Below are positions 1-9,164 of a DNA stretch of 64,000 nt, one piece after another. How positions within the stretch are numbered: position 1 is the first letter of the stretch; every line of letters starts with the position of its first letter. Under the pieces are notes generated by a model. The model made no database searches, had not been told where the DNA came from, and was given only the letters and a program-made list of their open reading frames with translations. Source of the DNA: Acidibrevibacterium fodinaquatile (GTDB lineage: Bacteria; Pseudomonadota; Alphaproteobacteria; Acetobacterales; Acetobacteraceae); NCBI RefSeq assembly GCF_003352165.1, contig NZ_CP029176.1, forward strand, positions 744,001 through 808,000, read 5' to 3'. Made by a program: the position numbers and the translations under genes.

Positions 1-633
1 ATGCATCGGCGCGTAGGCGCTGCCTTTGCGCGCGGTCTCGGCGCGCGGCGCCGGGGTGCTCGGCGCGGTGGGCGGTGAGGGCGTCAGCGGCCGTGCGTTG
101 GGCGGCGGCATGACCATCGCCTGTTCGATCGGTTTTTGCGTATTTGGTGCGGCGGTTTGGGCTGCCGGCGGCGGTGGGACGGATTCGGCGAGCGGCGATG
201 GCGATGCGATCAGAGGTGGCGCCGGGGAAGCGGCGGTCGCTTGCGACGGCGGCGGCGGGCTCGCGGTGGCTGCCGGCGCCGCCTCCTGCGCCGCCTCCTG
301 CGGTGGCACGGGTGGCACCGGCAAGGCCGGCGCGTTGCGCGCCGCGGCGGACGGCGGCGGTGACGGCGCGAGAGCTTCGGGGACCGCGGCCGGGCGCGGC
401 GGCAAATCGGCCTCTTTGCTCGGGTTGGGCAGCTTCGGCCCCGCCGAACTGCCCGACTCGAACACCATCGCGATGCCCGGCGGCGGCAGCGGCTCGATGG
501 TGGTGCGGTGATAGACGCCAAGGGTCAGCAGCACCAAAATGGCGAGATGCGCGGCTCCTGACCAGATCAGCGGCGGCGCGATCCGGGCCTTGCGGCGGCT
601 TTGCCGGCGCGCCGGAAGATCGAGCCCAGCCAT
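1..633 (-). CDS. TonB-like energy-transducing protein, N-terminal part (runs off the left edge)
   Basis: The frame is open from the left edge with no stop. The likely start ATG (631-633) gives MAGLDLPARRQ, then a basic stretch and one membrane segment (APPLIWSGAAHLAILVLL), then a long Pro/Ala-rich linker of about 170 residues. This is the layout of TonB: an N-terminal anchor in the inner membrane and a stiff proline-rich periplasmic spacer. The C-terminal domain that contacts TonB-dependent receptors lies outside the window. An in-frame ATG at 706-708 is an alternative start; neither has a strong ribosome binding site. The linker is low-complexity, so the call rests on architecture rather than on a conserved motif. 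TonB-dependent siderophore or metal uptake is the usual role. Confidence 0.7.
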   Translation of the reverse strand, partial: MAGLDLPARRQSRRKARIAPPLIWSGAAHLAILVLLTLGVYHRTTIEPLPPPGIAMVFESGSSAGPKLPNPSKEADLPPRPAAVPEALAPSPPPSAAARNAPALPVPPVPPQEAAQEAAPAATASPPPPSQATAASPAPPLIASPSPLAESVPPPPAAQTAAPNTQKPIEQAMVMPPPNARPLTPSPPTAPSTPAPRAETARKGSAYAPMH

Positions 634-835
634 CGTCGTCGCGTCCCACACGCGCGAACGCCAAGGCATGCGTTGGGTTACCGGAAAGGCACGAAATTCA
701 CGCGGCATGGCGAACAACCGGGCACAAAGCTAAAGGGTCGTGCGCTGAGCGCCGTCCGCGACCCGTCCTTTCAGCATGCGATATAAGCGATCGCCCGGAA
801 AAAAGCGAACCCGCCGCGCGCCGGATGTGCGTTGC

Positions 836-1531
836 TCAGTGAATTTCCCCCGAGCGGCGCAGCGCCTCGCGCAGCTTCGCCGGCGAAAAATCCGCGGTCC
901 GGCAGACATCGAGGATCACCTTCTCGCGGCGGGAGACGAGGTCGATCGCGGCGGGCAATTGGGTCACCGCCGCCGCCGGGATCACCACCGCGCCGTGGCG
1001 ATCGGCGTGGATCACGTCGTCATGGCCGGCCTGCATGCCGAAAATATTCACCGGCCCGCCGAAATCGACGAGATGGACATGCGCATGGCTCGGCCCGACG
1101 CGGCCGCCGATGATCTGAAATCCCGGCGCCAGCGCATCGAGGTCACGAAACGACCCGTTGGTGACGCAGCCGAGAACCCCGAGCGCCTTGTGAATGGTGG
1201 AATTGACCTCGCCCCAAAAGGCGCCATAGCCCGGCCGATCGTCGAGATCCTGCAAGAGCGCGATGGTCGGCAAATCCCCGGCCGCGACATACTCATACCA
1301 CGCCGCCCGTTCGGCAACCCGCCCGCGCGGCGGCTCCTTGGCGCGCAGCGTGCCGGTGCGGGCAAGGCCAACGATCGGCGGCAGTTTCTCATCGGCGACG
1401 GCCATCGGCTCGACCGTGAAACCAATCGCGCGGCGCTCGGGGACGATCAATTCGAGACCATTGCAGATCGTCGGCGTGTCCCATTGCGCCAATTTTTCGA
1501 GATCGGCGCGGGTGAACGGAAAATCGGCCAT
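836..1531 (-). CDS. RraA-like family protein (aldolase/decarboxylase or RNase E regulator fold)
   Basis: A 231-residue protein starting MADFPFTRADLEKLAQWDT. The start was chosen because GGGAG lies 7 nt upstream; the frame stays open further upstream into a repeat. Features of the RraA/HMG-aldolase family are visible: NGSFRD (the GGxxRD-type active-site loop) and, later, DDVIHADRHGAVVIP, which matches the conserved D-x-V-x-x-D-x-x-G-V-V-V-P region. Family members include RNase E inhibitors and class II 4-hydroxy-4-methyl-2-oxoglutarate/oxaloacetate aldolases; most enzymes are metal-dependent. Residues alone cannot decide between them. It lies downstream of the coxSLM-like operon on the same strand but is separated from it by a 222-bp palindromic element, so it is probably transcribed separately. 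Confidence 0.8.
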   Translation of the reverse strand: MADFPFTRADLEKLAQWDTPTICNGLELIVPERRAIGFTVEPMAVADEKLPPIVGLARTGTLRAKEPPRGRVAERAAWYEYVAAGDLPTIALLQDLDDRPGYGAFWGEVNSTIHKALGVLGCVTNGSFRDLDALAPGFQIIGGRVGPSHAHVHLVDFGGPVNIFGMQAGHDDVIHADRHGAVVIPAAAVTQLPAAIDLVSRREKVILDVCRTADFSPAKLREALRRSGEIH

Positions 1532-1548
1532 GCGAGGCTCCCATGTGT

Positions 1549-1770
1549 GACGGGGAAGAAGGGGAAGGCCAGGGCGCTGCCCTGGACCCGCTGGGGGCAG
1601 TGCCCCCAGACCCACATCCCGGGAGGATTTTTCTGGAGGGGCGCAACGGAGGGCCAGCCAGCGCCTTGTCGCGCCCCTCCAGAAAAATCCTTAAGGAATC
1701 GGGTCCAGGGACTCTGTCCCTGGTGGGGTCCAGGGGCAAAGCCCCTGGCCTTCTCCCCTTCTTCCCCGTC
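1549..1770. repeat. 222-bp nested palindromic intergenic element
   Basis: The ends are near-perfect inverted repeats (1549-1570 against 1747-1770; one copy carries 2 extra bases). Inside, symmetric hairpins follow: CCAGGGCGCTGCCCTGG, then TGGGGGCAGTGCCCCCA, then a central stem of about 20 bp (near 1625-1644 paired with 1671-1690) closing a loop, then CCAGGGACTCTGTCCCTGG and CCAGGGGCAAAGCCCCTGG. It fills the space between the coxM-like stop and the rraA-like start. No open reading frame in it looks like a gene. It resembles non-autonomous palindromic repeats found in some high-GC alphaproteobacteria. Mobility is inferred from the terminal inverted repeats only. Confidence 0.75.
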
Positions 1771-1778
1771 GTTGACGT

Positions 1779-2576
1779 TCAGGCGGCGGCGGACACGGCG
1801 CGGCGTGCCATCACGGTGATCAGATGGGCGCGATAAGCGGCGCTGCCGTGAATATCGCTGTTCAGCCCGTCCGGTGAGACCTTGATCGCGGCGATTGCGT
1901 CCGGCGACCAGGATTTGGCGAGCGCCGCTTCCATCTCCGGCACCCGGAACACGCCGCCCTGCCCCGCGCCGGTGACGGCGACACGCACCCCGGCCGGCCC
2001 CTTGGCAACGAACACGCCGACCATGGCGTAACGCGAGGCGGGCTGGCGGAATTTCTCATAGGCCGATTTCTCGACCGGCAGCGGGAACTCGACGGCGGTG
2101 ATCAGTTCGTCGGGTTCGAGCGCGGTCGTGAACATGCCCTGGAAGAAATCATCGGCCTTGATCGCCCGCTTATTGGTTTTGATGACGGCGCCCAGCGCCA
2201 AGACCGCCGCCGGATAGCAGGCGGAAGGGTCGTTATTGGCGAGCGAGCCGCCGATGGTGCCGCGATGGCGAACCTGATTGTCGCCGATCCAGGAGGCGAG
2301 ATTGGCAAGGCCCGGGATCGCCTTCCTCACCTCCGCCGAGCGGGCGACGGTCGCGTGCGTCGTCATCGCGCCGATGGTCAGCGCCTGGCCGGTAACGCTG
2401 ATGCCGCTCAAGCCGAGGCCGGCGAGATCGATCACCGATGTGGGCTTGTTGAGCCGCTGCTTGAGCACCGGGATGAAGGTCTGGCCGCCGGCGATCGCCT
2501 TGGCCTCCGGCTCGGTGGCGAGGAGCTTCACCGCCTCGGCGACGCTGGCCGGTTTCTGATAAGCGAAATCGTACAT
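1779..2576 (-). CDS. coxM: FAD-binding (medium) subunit of a form II CO dehydrogenase-like molybdenum hydroxylase
   Basis: 265 residues, the normal length for CoxM/CutM-type flavoprotein subunits. FAD-binding signatures are present: AGGQT at residues 29-33 and TIGGSLANND from about 107. In the enzyme this subunit passes electrons from the iron-sulphur subunit to FAD and on to the electron acceptor. It starts 9 nt after the large-subunit stop, so the two are co-transcribed, giving the order S-L-M. That order is typical of form II (putative) CO dehydrogenases rather than form I (M-S-L). The substrate cannot be read from this subunit. Confidence 0.9.
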   Translation of the reverse strand: MYDFAYQKPASVAEAVKLLATEPEAKAIAGGQTFIPVLKQRLNKPTSVIDLAGLGLSGISVTGQALTIGAMTTHATVARSAEVRKAIPGLANLASWIGDNQVRHRGTIGGSLANNDPSACYPAAVLALGAVIKTNKRAIKADDFFQGMFTTALEPDELITAVEFPLPVEKSAYEKFRQPASRYAMVGVFVAKGPAGVRVAVTGAGQGGVFRVPEMEAALAKSWSPDAIAAIKVSPDGLNSDIHGSAAYRAHLITVMARRAVSAAA

Positions 2577-2585
2577 GTTTGGCTC

Positions 2586-4964
2586 CTATTCCGCGGCCAT
2601 CTTCGGCCGGTTGGCCGCTATGATCGACCAGATCTTTTCCGCCGTCGCCGGCATGTCGATATGCCTGACGCCGTAATCCTTGAGGGCATCGACGACGGCG
2701 TTGATCACCGCCGGCGGGCTGCCGATGGCGCCGACCTCGCCGCATCCTTTCGAGCCCAGCGGGTTGTGGGTGCAGAGCGTGATTTCGGTGCCGACGGTGA
2801 TGTTAGGGAGATTGTCTGCGCGCGGCATGGTGTAGTCCATGAACGAGCCGGAGAGAAGCTGGCCGCTCGCGTCATAAGCGGCGCCCTCGAGCAGCGCCTG
2901 GCCAATCCCTTGCGCGACCCCGCCTTGCACCTGCCCTTCGACGATCATCGGGTTGATCACCCGCCCGACATCATCGACGGCGGCGAAATTGACCACCGTG
3001 GTGACGCCGGTTTCGGGGTCGATCTCGACTTCGCAAACATGGCAGCCGCCGGGATAGGTGAAGTTCTTCGGGTCGTAAAACGCGGTTTCCTCGAGCCCCG
3101 GCTCCAATTCCTCGATCGGATAATTATGCGGGACATAGGCCGCGAGCGAAATTTCGGCCAACGCCTTCGCCTTGTCGGTGCCGGCGACGCGAAAGACGCC
3201 GTCCTTGAACTCGATATCCTCGACGGAGGCTTCCAGCAAATGGGCGGCGATGCGCTTGCCCTTGGCGATGATCTTGTCCATTGCCTTGACCATCGCCGAG
3301 CCGCCGACGGCGAGCGAACGGCTGCCATAGGTGCCCATGCCGAAGGGGATTTCCCCGGTATCGCCATGCACCACGTCGACCTGATCGAGCGGCACACCGA
3401 GCTGGTCGGCGACCAATTGCGCCATCGTCGTCTCGTGGCCCTGGCCGTGGCTATGGGCGCCGGTGAAGACGGTGACGCTGCCGGTCGGGTGGACGCGGAT
3501 ATTGGCGACCTCGTAAAGCCCGGCGCGGGCGCCGAGGGCGCCGGCGACTTGGCTCGGCGCGATGCCGCAGGCTTCGAGATAGGTGGAAATCCCGATGCCG
3601 CGCAGCTTGCCGCGCCGCGCCGCCTCTGCCCGGCGCGCCGGAAAGCCCGCATAATCGGCGGCTTTCAGCGCCTCGGCGAGCGTCATTTCGTGATTGCCGC
3701 TGTCATATTGCAGGGCGACCGGGGTTTGATAGGGATAGGCGTCGGCGGGGATGAAATTCTTCCGCCGCAGCTCGACCCGGTCGATCCCGGTCTCCTGCGC
3801 GACGACATCGACCAGGCGTTCGAGCAGGAACGCCGCCTCCGGCCTTCCTGCGCCACGATAGGCATCGACCGGGACGGTGTTGGTGAAGATCGCCTTGACC
3901 TCGGCATAGATCGCCGGGGTTTTATAGACGCCGGCGAGCAGCGTCGCATAGAGATAGGTCGGGACGGAGGGCGCGAAGGTCGAGAGATAAGCGCCCATAT
4001 TGGCCAGCGTCGCGACCCGCAGCGCAAGGAAATGGCCTTCCGCATCGACCGCCATTTCGGCGTGGGTGACATGGTCGCGGCCATGCGCGTCCGACATGAA
4101 GCTTTCCGAGCGCTCGGCGGTCCATTTCACCGGCCGGCGCAATTTGCCCGCGGCCCAGGTGACGATCGCCTCCTCGGCGTAGTGATAGATTTTTGACCCG
4201 AACCCGCCGCCGACATCGGGGGCGATGACGCGGAGCTTGTGTTCGGGGATGTGCAGCACGAAGGCGCCCATCAGGAGGCGGATGACATGCGGGTTCTGGC
4301 TGGTGGTGGAGAGCGTGTAATGGCCCGCGACATCGCATTCGCCGAGGGCCGCGCGTGGCTCCATCGCGTTCGGGATCAGCCGGTTATTGACGAGGTCGAG
4401 TTTGACCACGTGCTTGGCGCGCGCGAACGCGGCATCGACGGCGTCTTTGTCGCCGATATGCCAGTCATAGCAGACATTGCCGGCGACCTCGTCATGCACC
4501 AAGGGGGCGCCAGGGGCGCTGGCCGCGCGGATATCGGCAACGCCGGGCAAATCCTCGAAATCGATCACCAGCAATTCCGCCGCGTCCTTGGCCTGCGCCT
4601 TGGTTTCGGCGATCACCACGGCGATCGGGTCGCCGACATGCCGCACCTTGCCGATGGCGAGCACCGGGTGCGGCGGCTCGGCCATCGGGCTGCCATCCTT
4701 GCTGTGGATCTGCCAGCCGCAGGGCAGCCCGCCGATGCCATCGGCCGCCATGTCGGCGCCGGTATAGATCGCGATCACCCCGGGCGCGGCGGCGGCGGCG
4801 CTGGTATCGATGCCGCGGATGCGCGCATGCGGCCGATCAGAGCGGCGGATCGCGGCGTAAACCTGGCCGGGGCGGTTCATGTCATCGACATAGCGGCCCC
4901 GCCCGGCCAGGAACCGGCCATCTTCACGGCGCTTGACGGAAGCGCCAATCCCTTCGAAAGCCAT
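2586..4964 (-). CDS. coxL: Molybdopterin-binding large subunit, form II CO dehydrogenase / aldehyde oxidase-like
   Basis: 792 residues, full length for the xanthine dehydrogenase superfamily large subunit. The active-site loop reads AYRGAGR at about residues 366-372. This is the form II signature; true form I CO dehydrogenase has AYxCSFR with the Cys that carries the Cu-Mo cluster. The C-terminal GSKGCGEVG supplies the catalytic Glu common to molybdenum hydroxylases. It binds Mo-molybdopterin cytosine dinucleotide and hydroxylates the substrate in the cytoplasm with subunits S and M, encoded on either side. Some form II enzymes have been linked to CO, but others act on unrelated aldehydes or heterocycles. 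No coxD/E/F/G maturation genes are in the window. The name therefore describes the family, not a proven substrate. Confidence 0.88.
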   Translation of the reverse strand: MAFEGIGASVKRREDGRFLAGRGRYVDDMNRPGQVYAAIRRSDRPHARIRGIDTSAAAAAPGVIAIYTGADMAADGIGGLPCGWQIHSKDGSPMAEPPHPVLAIGKVRHVGDPIAVVIAETKAQAKDAAELLVIDFEDLPGVADIRAASAPGAPLVHDEVAGNVCYDWHIGDKDAVDAAFARAKHVVKLDLVNNRLIPNAMEPRAALGECDVAGHYTLSTTSQNPHVIRLLMGAFVLHIPEHKLRVIAPDVGGGFGSKIYHYAEEAIVTWAAGKLRRPVKWTAERSESFMSDAHGRDHVTHAEMAVDAEGHFLALRVATLANMGAYLSTFAPSVPTYLYATLLAGVYKTPAIYAEVKAIFTNTVPVDAYRGAGRPEAAFLLERLVDVVAQETGIDRVELRRKNFIPADAYPYQTPVALQYDSGNHEMTLAEALKAADYAGFPARRAEAARRGKLRGIGISTYLEACGIAPSQVAGALGARAGLYEVANIRVHPTGSVTVFTGAHSHGQGHETTMAQLVADQLGVPLDQVDVVHGDTGEIPFGMGTYGSRSLAVGGSAMVKAMDKIIAKGKRIAAHLLEASVEDIEFKDGVFRVAGTDKAKALAEISLAAYVPHNYPIEELEPGLEETAFYDPKNFTYPGGCHVCEVEIDPETGVTTVVNFAAVDDVGRVINPMIVEGQVQGGVAQGIGQALLEGAAYDASGQLLSGSFMDYTMPRADNLPNITVGTEITLCTHNPLGSKGCGEVGAIGSPPAVINAVVDALKDYGVRHIDMPATAEKIWSIIAANRPKMAAE

Positions 4965-5065
4965 GCAACCCTCCCTCGGGGTGTGTCGCGCGGATTAATC
5001 TTGTCTTTGCCGCGTCGCGTTACAAAAATCCCAGTTGCTGATTGATCTCTGTCGCGAACGTCGCG

Positions 5066-5551
<486 letters not shown>

Positions 5552-5843
5552 CCTGTTTCCCCTTCGCGCCCTCTGGCGCCCGCTGCTGGCGGGCGATCTT
5601 AACGATGAGTGTGCCGGCGAGGCCACGCAGGGTCAAGGGGAGCCACAAATCGGCCAATCGCGTGTCCGACGGGGTCCCGATCCCGCGTTGCGCAAGCCGT
5701 CTGGTCGCGGCGGAAGGGACGCGCCCATCGTCATCTTGACATGAATCATCGATGGCGGCGGCCCGCTGGCGCATACGTCTTGGGCCGTGGGCGGACGGGG
5801 ACGGATTTCCCGCTCGGATCGGTGTTGGCAGGAGAGAAGACGC
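5552..5843. promoter_or_regulatory. Divergent intergenic region between coxS and the flavoprotein gene
   Basis: 292 bases without a gene, separating two divergent transcription units, so at least two promoters are expected. TTGACA occurs at 5736-5741 on the plus strand, but nothing resembling a good -10 box follows at normal spacing. No clear operator dyad was found. The rightward gene has AGGAGA about 9 nt before its ATG; the leftward coxS has AGGGG. Confidence 0.35.
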
Positions 5844-7232
5844 ATGGAAAAAGCCGCAAGCATTGACGTCATGGTGCTCGGCGCTGGCGGCGGCGGCTAT
5901 CCCGCCGCCTTCCGCCTTGCCGGCGCGGGACGCGCGGTCGTCATGGTCGATCCGTTCGGCAATCTCGGCGGCGATTGCCTGGCCGAAGGCTGCGTGCCCT
6001 CGAAGGCGGTGCGCGAGGCGGCGCTCGTGCGCACCTGGCCGGCGAAATACCCGCTATTCGGGTTGCGTGGTGAGACGCCAGAGGTCGATTGGCGTGGCGT
6101 GTTGGCGCACAAGGACCGTGTGCAGTCCCTCCGCTATGCCCAGCATCGTGAGGAGATCGCGGCCTCGACGCTTACGCTGCTCAAGGGCAGCGGCCGGATC
6201 GTCGATGACCACACCGTCGAGGTCACGACCGAGGGCGGCGACATTCTGCGCTATCACGCCCAGCACCTGATCATTGCGACCGGATCGCGTCCGCATCGGC
6301 TGCCGATCCCGGGCGCCGAACTCGCCGTGACTTCGCATGATATTTTCCGCCTCGGCGCCGATCTGCCGTTCCCGCGCCGGCTGGTTGCGATCGGCGGCGG
6401 CTATATCGGGCTCGAAACCGCCTCGATGCTGCAAAATCTCGGCGCTGAGGTGACGGTTTTGGAAGCGACCGAGGCGATTTTGCCAGGCGTCGATCCCGCT
6501 CTTGCGGGCTATCTGCACCGGGCACTGGCGCGGCGGTTGACCCTGGTCACCGGCGCCAAGGTGACGGCGATTGCGCAAGGCGCCAACGGCGGTCTTCAGG
6601 TTCGCTATGAGAGCGCGGGCGAGATGCGCGACTTGGCCGCGGATTGCGTGCTGATGGCGACCGGGCGCGAGCCGGTTGTGCCGGAGGGGATCGCGGCGCT
6701 CGGCCTGCCGGCGGGGCGGATCGGCGTTGATGATCGGCTGCGCACCGCGCTCGCGCATGTCTATGCGCCGGGTGACGTGAATGGGCGCAGCATGCTGTTT
6801 CACTCTGCCGTCTGCCAAAGCGTGATCGTTGCGGAGGCTATTTTGAGCGAGGGCCAGGCGCCGGCGCGGATGAATTTCGCGTCCGTCCCCTTCACCGTCT
6901 TTACCGAACCGGAAGTCGCCTGGGTGGGTGTGACGGAGGCGCAAGCGGCGCGGCAGGGGATCGCGGTGGTAACCTCGACCTACGATTTCCGCACCGATTC
7001 GCGGGCGCAAATTTTCGACGAGCGAGAGGGTTTTCTGACGCTCGTCTTCGCCAAGCGCACCGGCAGTCTCATCGGCGCCCAGGTCGCCGGGCTCGACGCG
7101 GCCCATGTCATCGCGCCGCTCGCGCTCGCCGTCCACACCGGCACGACCGCCTCGACCCTGAGCGTTATGGCCTTCCCGCACCCGATGGTCACAGAGGGTA
7201 TCAACAAGGCGGCGCGGGCGGTGCGGCTCTGA
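5844..7232 (+). CDS. Dihydrolipoyl dehydrogenase-like FAD-dependent disulfide oxidoreductase
   Basis: 462 residues, starting MEKAASIDVM with AGGAGA upstream. It has the class I pyridine nucleotide-disulfide reductase layout: FAD-binding GAGGGG (13-18), redox cysteines C45 and C50 in GDCLAEGCVPSK, an NAD(P)-binding GGGYIGLE motif, the second FAD motif APGDVNG, and a C-terminal HPMVTE that keeps the His/Glu dyad. No E1 or E2 2-oxoacid dehydrogenase genes are nearby, so a role in such a complex is not supported by context. It may act on another disulfide. The next gene, an amidotransferase, follows after 12 nt and is probably co-transcribed. A merA gene encoding a related reductase lies 2.5 kb downstream. 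Confidence 0.8.
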   Translation: MEKAASIDVMVLGAGGGGYPAAFRLAGAGRAVVMVDPFGNLGGDCLAEGCVPSKAVREAALVRTWPAKYPLFGLRGETPEVDWRGVLAHKDRVQSLRYAQHREEIAASTLTLLKGSGRIVDDHTVEVTTEGGDILRYHAQHLIIATGSRPHRLPIPGAELAVTSHDIFRLGADLPFPRRLVAIGGGYIGLETASMLQNLGAEVTVLEATEAILPGVDPALAGYLHRALARRLTLVTGAKVTAIAQGANGGLQVRYESAGEMRDLAADCVLMATGREPVVPEGIAALGLPAGRIGVDDRLRTALAHVYAPGDVNGRSMLFHSAVCQSVIVAEAILSEGQAPARMNFASVPFTVFTEPEVAWVGVTEAQAARQGIAVVTSTYDFRTDSRAQIFDEREGFLTLVFAKRTGSLIGAQVAGLDAAHVIAPLALAVHTGTTASTLSVMAFPHPMVTEGINKAARAVRL

Positions 7233-7244
7233 GCGGGCGGCGCC

Positions 7245-8066
7245 ATGTGTGAGTTGCTCGGCATCGCTGCCTCGGTTCCGATCAGCGCCCGCTTCTCGCT
7301 GCGGCGGCTGGCGCGGCATGGCCGGGGGGCGGGCGCGCCGATCGATGGCTGGGGCGTCGTTTTTCATGACGGCACCGATGCGCGTTGCTATCGCGAGCCA
7401 GAGCCCGCCGGGAAAAGCGCTTGGCTCCGCTTTCTCGAACGCCATCAGCCGCCGGCGCGCATCGTGATTTCCCATATCCGGCTGGCAACCGCCGGGACGG
7501 TTGCGCTGCGGAACACCCATCCTTTCGTGCGCGAACTCGGCGGGCGCATGCATAGTTTTGCCCATAACGGCCGTCTGCCCGGGATCGAGACGCTCGCCGG
7601 CGGCGAGACGAGCTGTTTCCATCCCGTGGGAGAGTCAGATTCCGAGCGCGCGTTTTGCCTTCTCCTTGACCGGCTTGCGGCGTTATGGCGCGGCGCGGTG
7701 CCGTCTGCCGCGGCGCGGCTTGCGGTGATCCAGCGTTTCGCGTCTGATCTCCGCGCGTTGGGGCCGGCCAATTTCCTCTATTCCGACGGCGACTATCTCT
7801 TCGCGCACGCGCATCGCCGGCATCAGCGGAGCGGGCGGATCGAGCCGCCGGGCCTCTGGCATCTCGCCTGCCCCTGTGCTGATGCCGGAATGGCGGTGCG
7901 CGAGGCCGGCGTCGCCCTGGTCGCGGGCGCGACGCCAGCACCCGTCGATGTCTTTGCGAGTGTGCCGCTCTCGCCCGCGCCCTGGCGCCCGCTCGCCGAA
8001 GGCGACGTGGTGATGGTGCCGGCCGAGGCGCCGGCCAACGTCTCGATCAGCGGGCAGCCCGGCTGA
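7245..8066 (+). CDS. Class II glutamine amidotransferase (YafJ/EgtC-like)
   Basis: 273 residues beginning MCELLGIAAS. Cys2 becomes the N-terminal nucleophile after Met removal. The motifs SHIRLAT and FAHNGRL match the glutamine-binding and oxyanion residues of the class II (Ntn) glutaminase domain. No synthetase domain is fused, so the ammonia acceptor is unknown. Stand-alone members include EgtC, which removes glutamate in ergothioneine synthesis, and YafJ of unknown role; no other ergothioneine genes are here. It lies 12 nt after the flavoprotein gene. Its last 244 nt overlap the opposite-strand merR reading frame (see findings). Confidence 0.8.
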   Translation: MCELLGIAASVPISARFSLRRLARHGRGAGAPIDGWGVVFHDGTDARCYREPEPAGKSAWLRFLERHQPPARIVISHIRLATAGTVALRNTHPFVRELGGRMHSFAHNGRLPGIETLAGGETSCFHPVGESDSERAFCLLLDRLAALWRGAVPSAAARLAVIQRFASDLRALGPANFLYSDGDYLFAHAHRRHQRSGRIEPPGLWHLACPCADAGMAVREAGVALVAGATPAPVDVFASVPLSPAPWRPLAEGDVVMVPAEAPANVSISGQPG

Positions 8067-8467
8067 CCGTCGGCCGCGCCGCGGGCGTCACATTGCCCGA
8101 TCAAGGCGCTCAGCGCCGTCTGCATTGCTCGCAGCGCGGCGATCTTGCGCCTGACCGCGGCGAGATGGGTGCTCGCGAGCGCTTTCGCCTCGGCGCAGGG
8201 CATGGCGCTGGCCTCGGCGAGGCCGAGCAGCGCGCGCACCTCATCGAGGGTGAAGCCGAGGTCACGACCACGCAGGATGAAACGCAGGCGTTGTTCATGC
8301 GCGGGGCCATAGAGGCGGTAGCCATTGGCGGCGCGCGGCGGCGCGGCCAGCAGACCGGCTTTCTCGTAATAGCGGACGGTTTCGAGATGGCAGCCGGTGC
8401 GCTCGGCGAGTTCGCCGCGTGTCAGGAGCGGCGCCAGGGTCATCACCGGCGCGTGATTTCGCGGCAT
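7823..8467 (-). CDS. merR: MerR-type mercury-responsive transcriptional regulator
   Basis: Start MPRNHAPVMTLAPLL has AGAGG about 7 nt upstream. The DNA-binding winged helix reads HLETVRYYEKAGLL (27-40), followed by the long dimerisation helix. C91, C126 and C138 match the three Hg(II)-binding cysteines of MerR; the C91-C126 distance of 35 equals that of C82-C117 in Tn501 MerR. The terminal CPLIETL also matches. It is divergent from the predicted mer genes and reads away from a MerR-type promoter. In known systems MerR represses without metal and untwists the promoter with Hg(II). The frame runs about 70 residues past the usual MerR end, giving 214 residues, antisense to the amidotransferase. 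The tail is low-complexity and may be an artefact or a true extension. Confidence 0.85.
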   Translation of the reverse strand: MPRNHAPVMTLAPLLTRGELAERTGCHLETVRYYEKAGLLAAPPRAANGYRLYGPAHEQRLRFILRGRDLGFTLDEVRALLGLAEASAMPCAEAKALASTHLAAVRRKIAALRAMQTALSALIGQCDARGAADGQPGCPLIETLAGASAGTITTSPSASGRQGAGESGTLAKTSTGAGVAPATRATPASRTAIPASAQGQARCQRPGGSIRPLR

Positions 8468-8478
8468 GAAAAAACCTC

Positions 8479-8509
8479 TTGAGCCTGTAGTCACTACAAG
8501 GACTAGGGT
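8479..8509 (+). promoter_or_regulatory. MerR-type promoter/operator with 19-bp spacer
   Basis: The -35 TTGAGC (8479-8484) and -10-like TAGGGT (8504-8509) are separated by 19 bp instead of 17, the hallmark of promoters activated by MerR-family proteins. The spacer holds a perfect dyad, TGTAGT-C-ACTACA (8486-8498). It sits between divergent merR and the thioredoxin-like gene and should drive the rightward genes. The match of -10 to consensus is modest. Confidence 0.75.
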
Positions 8510-8579
8510 ACCGCCCGAGCAGACGCGCGGCAAGCGATCAAACCGGCTTTGCGCTCGCCGCGCCCATCGGGAGAGTGTG

Positions 8580-9164
8580 ATGAAGACAGCAAAGCGTGCG
8601 ACGATGGCCCTTGGTGTTGGCGCGATCATGGCGAGCGTGGCCGCCGCCTTTTCGCCCGCTTGGGCGCAACCGGCCCAGCCCAAGGGCACGATGGCGCCGA
8701 TGAATGGCGCGGCGCCGGCGAACGCGCGCGCCGTGGACGCGCCGCTCCTCGTCGCTGGCAAAACCGTCCCGCTCGCGACGTTCAAGGGCCAGCCGGTCAT
8801 GGTCTGGCAGGTCGCGACCTGGTGCGGAAGCTGCGCCGTCGGTCTCAAGACGATGGCGCAAAACCTCGCCCTGATCGACGCCTCTCATCTCAAAATCATT
8901 ATCCTCAGAGATTACCAGAATGGCGGCTATCCCGGCGAGACCATGGAAAAATTCGTCGCGGCCAACGCCCCGGCGCTGCTTCACGATCCCCATATCGTCA
9001 TCGGCGAGGACACGGAGGCATTCTTCAACCAATACAACCCGCATCATTACGTCGATGTCTATCATCTGATCGGCGCGAACGGCGAAATCGTCGCCATCTC
9101 CTCAGCACCCTCGATGACCTTCGACAAGATCAAGCAGTTCATCACCGCCGAGGGAAACTCATGA
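8580..9164 (+). CDS. Secreted thioredoxin-fold protein (CGSC) of the mer-like locus
   Basis: 194 residues. The start ATG (8580) has GGGAGAG upstream. Residues 1-30 form a signal peptide (hydrophobic core GVGAIMASVAAAF, cleavage near AWAQ). A thioredoxin-like segment follows: TFKGQPVMVWQVATWCGSC with C82 and C85, then a beta strand HLKIIILRD and DVYHLIGANGEIV. It is most likely periplasmic. In a mer setting the CGSC pair could bind Hg(II) or keep a partner's thiols reduced, a role that MerP (an unrelated HMA fold) plays elsewhere; this is inference. It is first after the MerR-type promoter and overlaps the next gene's start by ATGA (9161-9164), so translation is coupled. Confidence 0.75.
   Translation: MKTAKRATMALGVGAIMASVAAAFSPAWAQPAQPKGTMAPMNGAAPANARAVDAPLLVAGKTVPLATFKGQPVMVWQVATWCGSCAVGLKTMAQNLALIDASHLKIIILRDYQNGGYPGETMEKFVAANAPALLHDPHIVIGEDTEAFFNQYNPHHYVDVYHLIGANGEIVAISSAPSMTFDKIKQFITAEGNS

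Noticed and set aside
2265-4196. A 643-codon open frame antisense to coxL and coxM.
   Set aside because: Shadow of conserved molybdenum hydroxylase genes; no domain visible.
5736-5764. A sigma-70 promoter with TTGACA at 5736.
   Set aside because: No acceptable -10 box follows at 16-19 bp.
8468-8848. An upstream extension of merR to 8848.
   Set aside because: It would run through the mer promoter and the divergent gene; AGAGG before 8467 fits the shorter start.
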